The position numbers were made by a program, and so were the translations under genes. The notes below the pieces were generated by a model. It saw only the letters and a program-made list of their open reading frames with translations, ran no database searches and was not told the origin of the DNA. Shown piece by piece: positions 5,699-9,502 of a stretch of 9,502 nt of DNA; position 1 is the stretch's first letter; every line of letters begins with the position of its first letter. Origin of the DNA: an uncultured Fretibacterium sp. (GTDB lineage Bacteria > Synergistota > Synergistia > Synergistales > Aminobacteriaceae); contig CALGGR010000154.1 in NCBI GenBank assembly GCA_937915755.1, forward strand, positions 1 to 9,502. Direction: 5' to 3'.

Positions 5699-5857
5699 AT
5701 GGGCTACGAAACTGTTCCTCAGGGCATCTACGGTGTTTTACCGAACGGAGACTGGGAAGTCTTCGATTCGGTCGAAGCGTACGAAGATACCTATTACGAC
5801 ATGGAGTACGATCTTGACAACTGTTTTGAGATCGAGTGGCCGGAGGAGTACGCATGA
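5699..5857 (+). CDS. Small acidic Tyr-rich protein (52 aa)
   Basis: The ATG at 5699 sits two bases after the rnhA stop, with AAAGGAG at about 5687-5693. The 52-residue product begins MGYETVPQGIYGVLPNGDWE and continues with a strongly acidic Tyr-rich stretch (VEAYEDTYYDMEYDLDN) to EWPEEYA, giving a very low predicted pI. There is no Cys pair, helix-turn-helix or membrane segment. The stop overlaps the next ATG (ATGA, bases 5854-5857), so translation of the two is probably coupled. The acidity could suit a DNA mimic or an adaptor peptide, but this is speculation and the function is unknown. Confidence 0.7.
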   Translation: MGYETVPQGIYGVLPNGDWEVFDSVEAYEDTYYDMEYDLDNCFEIEWPEEYA

Positions 5858-6138
5858 ACGTTCTCTATCCGGCCGTAACCTTCATCCTGATTGTAGCCGC
5901 TTTCATTGCCGGGTTGAAACTAAGCGATTACTATCACGCGATTGCTTTGGCTGAACGAAAGTACGCTCTCGAAAAGCAATACGTACGGCTTCAGGCAGGC
6001 ATGGACGCTGACGACCCTGTTCAGCCTTACGTTGCCTCACCCGACAAACACAACTTCGCCGTCTCTCCTGAGTTTATCGACCGCTTGCGGACGAACCGAT
6101 CCGCATCCATGCGAGTGGATAAACCGAATGCTATCTGA
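5854..6138 (+). CDS. Small single-pass membrane protein (94 aa)
   Basis: The start at 5854 overlaps the previous stop (ATGA) and follows GGAGGAG at about 5842-5848. The N-terminus, MNVLYPAVTFILIVAAFIAG, is a clear transmembrane helix (about residues 3-22). It is followed by a Lys/Tyr/Glu-rich, probably helical segment (LSDYYHAIALAERKYALEKQ) and a polar C-terminal tail of about 45 residues. By charge distribution the tail is likely cytoplasmic. It has no lipobox or cleavage motif, so it is better read as a signal anchor than a secreted protein. Single-pass proteins of this size are common in phages (spanin or holin-like, superinfection or membrane-docking roles), and nothing here picks one. 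A structured element begins six bases after the stop. Confidence 0.75.
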   Translation: MNVLYPAVTFILIVAAFIAGLKLSDYYHAIALAERKYALEKQYVRLQAGMDADDPVQPYVASPDKHNFAVSPEFIDRLRTNRSASMRVDKPNAI

Positions 6139-6325
6139 AATCCACCGGCGCAAGCGCCTGCAGGATACAATGAGGTATCTCCGGATACCTCGCGTGCAGA
6201 ACTCCACGCACGTTAAACGGAGTCGCCGTCACAACGGGGCAGACCGGGCTTCATGCCGACCGCTGGAGTTATTCTCCGGAACCCACAACTACAAAAAATC
6301 TAACTAAGAGAAGGAGACTTGTATC
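6139..6325 (+). promoter_or_regulatory. Structured leader of ssb
   Basis: This 187-base gap contains copy F at its left, then GCGTG/CACGC pairing, an ACGTTAAACGGAG segment (about 6206-6218) that echoes ACTTTAAACGGAG in the large structured region (about 3424), and CTGGAG-TTATT-CTCCGG (one G-T pair) near 6262-6278. The ssb ribosome site AAGGAG lies at 6311-6316. No promoter is evident, so ssb is probably read through from the rnhA operon with control at the RNA level. Confidence 0.5.
6144..6191 (+). repeat. Hairpin + GGATACAATGAGG element, copy F, in the ssb leader
   Basis: ACCGGCG-CAAG-CGCC hairpin, then TGCA, GGATACAATGAGG (6163-6175), then GAGGTATC (6172-6179) pairing with GATACCTC (6184-6191) around TCCG. 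It keeps the same two-hairpin arrangement as copy E with different loop bases. Confidence 0.7.
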
Positions 6326-6748
6326 ATGAAAACTATGTCTATCGTTGGCCGTATCACCAAGGACGCGGAGCTGAACATTCGCAAGGCCGGTGAGACCGAA
6401 ATCCCCGTCACCAATTTCAACGTGGCTGTCAACACCCGGAAGGCGACTGCTGAGCGTGATGCTCAGGGCAAGCGGGTCTACAAGACCACTACGGATTATA
6501 TCCGTGTTACCCTGTGGCGTGATCATGCGAAGAGCATGGTTCCGTACCTGCAGAAGGGCCGGCTGGTTGCCGTTACCGGTGACTTTGAGCTGGAAACCTG
6601 GATGGACAGGCAGAATCAGGTTCACCCGATTGCGCACATGACCAGCCCCAGTATCGAACTGCTGGACGCTAACAAGGCCAAGGACGATGAGCCCACCGAG
6701 ACGGTTGCTGCTGTCGAAGTCGATCCTGACGAACTGCCCTTTGAGTAA
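6326..6748 (+). CDS. ssb: Single-stranded DNA-binding protein (140 aa)
   Basis: It coats single-stranded DNA during replication and recombination and recruits partners through its C-terminal tip. The OB-fold occupies about residues 1-110, with recognisable family segments: MSIVGRITKDAEL, VTNFNVAVNTR, DYIRVTLWRDHAKSMVPYLQ followed by KGRLVAVTGDFELETW. The short acidic linker ends in DPDELPFE, close to the DDDIPF-type tip of bacterial SSBs but with one extra C-terminal Glu. The length is at the short end for the family, as in phage SSBs. The start at 6326 has AAGGAG nine bases upstream; Met4 is a less likely alternative. It is followed by a strong terminator. The extra Glu after Phe may weaken docking to host partners and is worth noting. 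Confidence 0.95.
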   Translation: MKTMSIVGRITKDAELNIRKAGETEIPVTNFNVAVNTRKATAERDAQGKRVYKTTTDYIRVTLWRDHAKSMVPYLQKGRLVAVTGDFELETWMDRQNQVHPIAHMTSPSIELLDANKAKDDEPTETVAAVEVDPDELPFE

Positions 6749-6771
6749 TCCATAATCCCGGAGAATAGATT

Positions 6772-6809
6772 TGCGGCCGTCCCTTAACTGGGATTGGCCG
6801 CATTTTTTT
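6772..6809 (+). terminator. Intrinsic terminator after ssb
   Basis: TGCGGCC (6772-6778) pairs with GGCCGCA (6796-6802), with an inner TCCC/GGGA stem and loop TTAACT, followed by seven T. It ends the rnhA-ssb transcription unit. Confidence 0.9.
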
Positions 6810-6817
6810 CAAACTCT

Positions 6818-6858
6818 CAAACTGGGTGCAATATTTCTGTATAATATACATGCACCCA
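6818..6858 (+). promoter_or_regulatory. Promoter -10 inside a perfect inverted repeat (operator candidate)
   Basis: A consensus TATAAT (6840-6845) lies between the arms of TGGGTGCA (6823-6830) and TGCACCCA (6851-6858), a perfect 8-bp inverted repeat with a 20-base spacer. The -35 is poor (CAAACT/TCAAAC region near 6817-6823), so the promoter may need an activator, or the repeat may be a repressor site covering the -10. It lies just after the ssb terminator and faces the gene at 7176. Confidence 0.5.
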
Positions 6859-7175
6859 TTTTTGACGCGACTGCTGACTTCGTTGCAAAACTGCGCAAAA
6901 AGACGCGAACATCCTTCAATCCTTTATCGTTTCTTTTCGTTTCGTCGTGCCTTATTTGCATTTCATTCATTTTCTCCGCTTTCGAAAATTAGCATAATGG
7001 AGTAGAGACTACGTCCGACCTCCACATCGCTATGCGATTGGAGATAAAACAAAGCTTTATCTTTACGCCGCTACGCGACTGGAGTAGAGAATGGCATTTA
7101 TTTTTTTTGGGGGCTATTTTTTTGGCTCCGCTCAACTTTCTGCTACTCCAAACTTTTGGGATAAGGAGAACTCCG
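6859..7175 (+). other. Long leader with a hairpin/TGGAG repeat series
   Basis: This gap of more than 300 bases holds no gene. It contains three related hairpins ending in TGGAG followed by a purine-rich tail: 6974-7003 (CTCCGCTTTCGAAAATTAGC, then TAATGGAG), about 7021-7041 (CTCCA, CGC-TAT-GCG, TGGAG) and about 7062-7084 (CGC-TAC-GCG, then CTGGAG). A T/G-tract repeat follows (about 7091-7145). CGACTGCTGACT at 6868-6879 recurs at 4890-4901, the start of the rnhA leader. Confidence 0.45.
6972..7010 (+). repeat. CTCCGCTTTCGAAAA...TAATGGAG repeat, copy 1
   Basis: Matches 7873-7911 at 33 of 39 positions without gaps. The ends CTCC and GGAG pair, and the first 17 bases are identical in both copies. 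The variable bases lie mainly between the conserved hairpin half and TAATGGAG. Confidence 0.6.
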
Positions 7176-7448
7176 ATGGAAACATGTTTCAACTACTGTG
7201 ACAAAGACAGCGCTTTCTTCTCTTCAGACGAGCGGAAGTGGATCAACAAGATCCACAAGCTGAAAGAGAAACATCCTGACGAAATTGAGATCCTGGCTGA
7301 ACCCGAAAACAATGACGGCTGCATTTACTGCAAGCTGCCTGCGGCCTACTTCAAGCTTCAACCGAAAACAACCCGCGTTATGACAGATACACAAAAAGCT
7401 GAGCTTCAGGAAAGACTTGCAAAAGGACGAAAAGATAAACTCCCATAA
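7176..7448 (+). CDS. Conserved-type small phage protein (90 aa)
   Basis: The start at 7176 (METCFNYCDKDSAFFSSDER) follows ATAAGGAG at 7161-7168. The frame is open upstream across the T-tract repeat, but those codons have no better start. The protein is basic and helical: ERKWINKIHKLKEKHPDEIE, then a beta-type segment ILAEPENNDGCIYCKLPAAY, then a Lys/Glu-rich helix to the C-terminus (DTQKAELQERLAKGRKDKLP). The 'FSSDERKWINKI-KL ... NNDGCIY-K-P' pattern looks like a small protein often seen in Clostridia phages and prophages; this is recognition from memory, with no known function. The Cys residues (4, 8, and CIYC) could bind a metal, but the spacing is not a standard finger. The next candidate ATG lies one base after the stop. 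Confidence 0.85.
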   Translation: METCFNYCDKDSAFFSSDERKWINKIHKLKEKHPDEIEILAEPENNDGCIYCKLPAAYFKLQPKTTRVMTDTQKAELQERLAKGRKDKLP

Positions 7449-7449
7449 A

Positions 7450-7536
7450 ATGTGGGAAAATTTTACCGAAATTCGCGTTTTAGACTTTAGGGTGGACAAA
7501 TTCTCATCCGAGATGCTGGACGCGCTAATTGAGTGA
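7450..7536 (+). CDS. Possible 28-aa peptide, MWENFTEIRV family
   Basis: An ATG one base after the preceding stop opens a 28-codon frame reading MWENFTEIRVLDFRVDKFSS then EMLDALIE. No good ribosome site is adjacent, so it would depend on re-initiation. Support comes from a second copy at about 7698-7770, where NFVEIRVPDVRMDKFSSERL is encoded. The two copies differ by synonymous or conservative codons (GAC/GAT, AGG/CGG, TCA/TCG, GAG/GAA), which is the pattern of selection on protein, not RNA. It may be a complete micropeptide or the truncated end of an older gene. Function unknown. Confidence 0.4.
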   Translation: MWENFTEIRVLDFRVDKFSSEMLDALIE

Positions 7537-7583
7537 AATTTTGCCTGATAATCTGGGAGTTCTGGACAAACACATGCAAACCG

Positions 7584-7634
7584 GACAGTGTATCTCGAAC
7601 CGAAACACTATTTTTTTAATTTTAGAACACTGTC
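7584..7634 (+). promoter_or_regulatory. Attenuator-like alternative hairpins
   Basis: AGTGT (7587-7591) can pair with ACACT (7605-7609), a weak stem followed by seven T. The longer GACAGTGT (7584-7591) pairs perfectly with ACACTGTC (7627-7634), which would disrupt the first stem. These are mutually exclusive terminator-like and antiterminator-like folds. Confidence 0.35.
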
Positions 7635-7639
7635 TGTTG

Positions 7640-7816
7640 TGTAACACATTCAGCACGACTGAAAACGGCTTTGTCCAGTTTCTACACAAACAATCAGGAA
7701 ATTTTGTCGAAATTCGCGTTCCGGATGTTCGGATGGACAAATTCTCGTCCGAACGTCTGGAAGCGATTTTAGCACTCTTTTTCCTGCACTGTACAGGGAG
7801 TTCTGAACAAGCGTGA
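7640..7816 (+). pseudogene. Second copy of the NF-EIRV-DKFSSE peptide, probably a remnant
   Basis: The frame ending with TGA at 7816 contains NFVEIRVPDVRMDKFSSERL then EAILALFFLHCTGSSEQA, related to the peptide at 7450-7536. No ATG with a ribosome site lies suitably upstream: an ATG at 7574 and TTG codons exist but the sequence between them and the motif looks non-coding. Both copies are followed by GGGAGTTCTGRACAA (about 7555 and 7796), so the duplicated unit is about 113 bases and extends beyond the shared peptide. Best read as a decayed duplicate. Confidence 0.4.
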
Positions 7817-7872
7817 ATGAAACACACTCTGTAACCTGACCTCCAAACATAAACAAGTTCGGAACCGAACAA

Positions 7873-7911
7873 TTCTCCGCTTTCGAAAAATGCCGTAATG
7901 GAGAAGAAACT
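7873..7911 (+). repeat. CTCCGCTTTCGAAAA...TAATGGAG repeat, copy 2
   Basis: 33 of 39 positions match 6972-7010, including CTCC/GGAG ends. The tail is AGAAACT here versus AGAGACT in copy 1. Confidence 0.6.
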
Positions 7912-7989
7912 GCATGGCTGAAACCGCACATTGCTTTGCAACCGTGACTGGTATCTTTCTCCCATATGAACCTGCTGTTGTAATACTCA

Positions 7990-8020
7990 GCCGCCGCAGG
8001 CGGCGGTAGGTACAATGAGC
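7990..8020 (+). repeat. Hairpin + GGTACAATGAGC element, copy G, 17 bases before the tRNA
   Basis: GCCGCC (7990-7995) pairs perfectly with GGCGGC (7999-8004) around GCA, followed by GGTA and then GGTACAATGAGC (8009-8020), a variant of GGATACAATGAGG. Its position directly upstream of tRNA-Gln suggests a role in processing or transcription of small RNAs. Confidence 0.55.
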
Positions 8021-8037
8021 TAACCCTCCGATGATCT

Positions 8038-8110
8038 AGTCCCTTAGCCAAGCTGGCAAGGCACAGGACTTTGACTCCTGCATGCGCACGTTCGAATCGT
8101 GCAGGGACTG
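8038..8110 (+). tRNA. tRNA-Gln (anticodon TTG)
   Basis: A complete cloverleaf can be drawn: acceptor AGTCCCT (8038-8044) with AGGGACT (8103-8109), D-arm GCC/GGC with GG in the loop, anticodon stem CAGGA/TCCTG around CTTTGAC (anticodon TTG, reading CAA and by wobble CAG), five-base variable loop, T-arm GCACG/CGTGC around TTCGAAT, discriminator G8110. CCA is not encoded. A lone tRNA in a phage-like element usually supplements host codon supply or serves as an attachment site; nothing here decides between these. Confidence 0.93.
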
Positions 8111-8390
8111 CTGCATACTCAGCCTCGGCTGTGTATAGACAAAAGCAACTAAGCTTACCGACAGAGTGACTCTCTTCGTCCGTGCGGTCAACAGGCGTTT
8201 CATAAGCCTGCACGTCTTCAATTCCAGATGTTCTTGTACAATCGGTTTGGCTCCTTTCCTGCATTGTTCGTTCTACGCTCAGACGAACAACGGCGACTGA
8301 ACATGAACTTCTGGACAAACGAGTGCTGTGCTTTTTCATCTCGCACGTTAAAAGCCGTAAGTCGTATATTGCCTGGACAACAATATACGC

Positions 8391-8410
8391 AGCACCTCCT
8401 TTCTTGTGCT
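8391..8410 (+). other. Hairpin displaying an anti-Shine-Dalgarno sequence
   Basis: AGCAC (8391-8395) pairs with GTGCT (8406-8410). The loop and its edge read CACCTCCTTTCT (8393-8404), identical to the 3' end of bacterial 16S rRNA that pairs with ribosome sites. The minus strand has no start codon at normal spacing after the complementary AAGGAGG, so it is not simply a ribosome site on the other strand. Confidence 0.5.
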
Positions 8411-8825
8411 AAGAGCAAACGGTCGGTATTGTGATGTTCGATCTCCTGCTCTATCCTGTACCCGCTTAGTACGGTACTGCTCTCCGTACAGGTGAGGGGC
8501 TGTACAATTTTGTACTGCACCTGCGGCAGACAGGCAGTTCGGGGAGATTTTATCTGAAACTGTAATTCGTACTCGCTTAAACTTCAGCGAGTGGAAACTG
8601 AACGCTTCGCTTACCGGAGGGTGGATGTATGTGAGATTGCATCTCACGGGCTCCTAAGACTGTAAAATGTGTGCATAACCTTTAATAATAATTTTTGCGT
8701 ACATTTTCAGCCGCAGGCTGAACACATTCCGGAGAGAGTATTGCCGCCGTGAATGAAAACTGAGTATAAACACTGTTGCGGCTGAAGAAACTGGTTGAAT
8801 GAAATTCCGGAAGAGAAAAGACACT

Positions 8826-8863
8826 GACTGATCAGCCGCCGTTAAGGAGCGGCTGACTCAGTC
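8826..8863 (+). terminator. Strong 14-bp hairpin at the edge of the AT-rich region
   Basis: GACTGA plus TCAGCCGC (8826-8839) pair with GCGGCTGA and TCAGTC (8849-8863), 14 bp with a single bulged C at 8857 and a 9-base loop. The downstream tail is A/T-rich (CTATTATCTAAAG) but not a pure T run, so termination is probable rather than certain. Confidence 0.5.
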
Positions 8864-8893
8864 CTATTATCTAAAGTATAACTAAACTTTAAC

Positions 8894-9203
8894 GAATAGT
8901 ATGTACGGTAAAGCTAGTAGTATGTATAAGTGTTAGTACTAGTAGTGTGTTAGTTACTGTAGTGTTAGTAGACTGATATAGAGTTACTACTAGGTAGAGT
9001 TAGTAGAATATCTTACATAGTCTTTTTAAGATTTAAAGTAAAAAAGAGAATGTACTGTAGTGTTAGTAGACTGTAAAAAGTTAGTACTAGAGTATTGTTA
9101 GTAAAGGTAATGTAAGTAGTCTTGTATATGTTAGTACTAGAATAGTGTTAGTAAAAGTAAAGTTAGTAGACTGATATAAGTTACTACTAGTAACATGTTA
9201 CTA
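8894..9203. repeat. Iteron-like GTTAGTA array at about 16-17 bp spacing
   Basis: GTTAGTA or a one-base variant starts at 8932, 8949, 8964, 8983, 8999, 9062, 9080, 9097, 9112, 9130, 9147, 9162, 9180 and 9197, with weaker copies at 8913 (GCTAGTA) and 8895 (AATAGTA). Most steps are 15-19 bases. Units follow an order (GTTAGTACTAG, GTTAGTWA, GTTAGTAGACTG), so that the triplet repeats every 50 bases between 9062 and 9162. Regular short repeats beside AT-rich DNA are typical of iterons bound by a replication initiator. No such protein is seen in this window. Confidence 0.6.
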
Positions 9204-9225
9204 AATAATCTTATATACTCTTTTC

Positions 9226-9343
9226 TTCTTCTCTTTCTCTTTTGTATTTATGTTTCTTAACGCTTTTTATACGGAGTATATCTCTCTTTGGAAAGAGATA
9301 TACTCCTAAAAGCTAAAACATAAATACAAAAGACAGAGAAGAA
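9226..9343. repeat. Large imperfect palindrome (cruciform-forming)
   Basis: Outer arms TTCTTCTCT (9226-9234) with AGAGAAGAA (9335-9343); middle arms TTTTGTATTTATGTTT (9240-9255) with AAACATAAATACAAAA (9316-9331), a perfect 16; inner arms GGAGTATATCTCT (9273-9285) with AGAGATATACTCC (9294-9306), a perfect 13. TTAACGCTTTTTA and TAAAAGCTAA between the middle and inner arms are also partly complementary. No gene overlaps it. It may be an origin hairpin, a terminal hairpin or a recombination site. Confidence 0.75.
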
Positions 9344-9383
9344 ATAAATAAAATTCTTAATTAATCTTAAATAATTGAATTTC

Positions 9384-9472
9384 CTAAAGATTAAATCTAA
9401 TTCTCTATAATTCTTTTGAATCTTAATATTCTAATTCTCTAAAGATTAAATCTAATTCTCTATAATTCTTTT
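9384..9472. repeat. Perfect 34-bp AT-rich direct repeat, 55-bp period
   Basis: Bases 9384-9417 and 9439-9472 are identical (beginning CTAAAGATTAAATC). ATCTTAATA follows both copies, and related ATTCTTAAT/ATCTTAAAT fragments precede them. It is very A/T-rich and lies next to the palindrome and array, fitting an unwinding element or a terminal tandem repeat. Confidence 0.75.
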
Positions 9473-9484
9473 AGTATCTTAATA

Positions 9485-9502
9485 AGATCGGAAGAGCGTC
9501 GT
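9485..9502 (+). other. Illumina adapter sequence (not biological)
   Basis: AGATCGGAAGAGCGTCGT is the start of the standard Illumina TruSeq adapter read-through sequence. It sits exactly at the window end. Real sequence ends at about 9484 (the A at 9485 may be native or an A-tail). Confidence 0.97.

Larger units (their letters stand above)
7817..8037 (+). other. Gene-free stretch before the tRNA
   Basis: Contains the second CTCCGCTTTCGAAAA...TAATGGAG repeat (7873-7911) and copy G of the hairpin + GGTACAATGAG element (7990-8020). No coding frame with a ribosome site. Confidence 0.5.
8111..8870 (+). other. Hairpin-rich non-coding region downstream of tRNA-Gln
   Basis: No credible gene on either strand. 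Clear stems: CAGC-CTCG-GCTG just after the tRNA (about 8119-8130), CGTATATTG/CAATATACG (8363-8371/8381-8389), AGCAC/GTGCT (8391-8395/8406-8410), CCTGTAC/GTACAGG with an inner GTACGG/CCGTAC (about 8455-8492), ACTCGC/GCGAGT (about 8571-8592), GTGAGAT-TGC-ATCTCAC (8631-8647), TTCAGCC-GCA-GGCTGAA (8706-8722) and 8826-8839/8849-8863. ACGTTAAA recurs at about 8344. ATTCCGGA-GAGA and GTGAATGAAA segments repeat near 8727, 8748 and 8803. The density of perfect stems suggests one or more structured RNAs. Confidence 0.45.

Noticed and set aside
3424..6215. GTTAAAC segments as integron attC core sites
   Set aside because: No paired RYYYAAC/GTTRRRY arms in attC geometry, no cassette layout and no integrase.
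8140..8240. A second tRNA (CAGGC...GCCTG arm around TTTCATAA, then a TTCAATTCC-like arm)
   Set aside because: The anticodon-like loop is nine bases, the T-like loop is eight, and no acceptor stem closes it. At most a decayed remnant.
7650..8339. 229-codon minus-strand frame
   Set aside because: It runs antisense through tRNA-Gln and a repeat, has no ribosome site, and its make-up (Ser/Arg/Cys-rich, no domain) looks like chance.
8894..9203. CRISPR array
   Set aside because: The repeated unit is only about 7 bases at about 17-base spacing with similar spacers, and there are no cas genes.

Overview
The window is a piece of phage-like, or possibly plasmid, accessory DNA. Its host was probably a Gram-positive, Clostridia-type gut or rumen bacterium. 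The grounds are strong AAGGAG/GGAGG ribosome sites, short tightly packed hypothetical genes, a stand-alone RNase HI, an SSB, one tRNA-Gln and almost no recognisable cellular genes. The host call is an inference. The last 18 bases are Illumina adapter, so real sequence stops near 9484.

Layout. 1-2600: a 5'-truncated unknown gene, a small convergent gene with its own sigma70-type promoter (632-817), then four short plus-strand unknown genes split by textbook terminators (960-2561). 2600-4087: 1.5 kb with no credible gene, built almost entirely of perfect hairpins and ending in a pseudoknot candidate just before the gene at 4088. It looks like a large structured RNA, comparable in kind to the phage-borne GOLLD/ROOL RNAs, though I cannot assign it to either. 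4088-4875: two unknown small genes. 4876-6138: a 345-base structured leader, rnhA, a small acidic protein and a one-pass membrane protein in an overlapping operon. 6139-6748: a structured leader and ssb, then a terminator. 6749-7448: a promoter inside an inverted repeat, a hairpin series and a small gene. 7450-8870: non-coding, hairpin-rich, with two related short peptide segments and tRNA-Gln(UUG). 8871-9484: AT-rich, with a GTTAGTA array at about 16-17 bp spacing, a palindrome of about 118 bp and a 34-bp direct repeat. It resembles a replication origin or a molecule end.

The most unusual thing is a recurring RNA-like element: a GC hairpin, then GGATACTRTGAGG or a close variant, then usually a second hairpin. 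It occurs about seven times, always outside coding sequence, including the leaders of ssb and the gene at 4612 and just before the tRNA. Two copies share 36 identical bases. With the anti-Shine-Dalgarno-like loops near 5110 and 8393, it suggests extensive RNA-level control. The recognised genes (RNase HI, SSB) and the array at the right end fit a DNA replication module.
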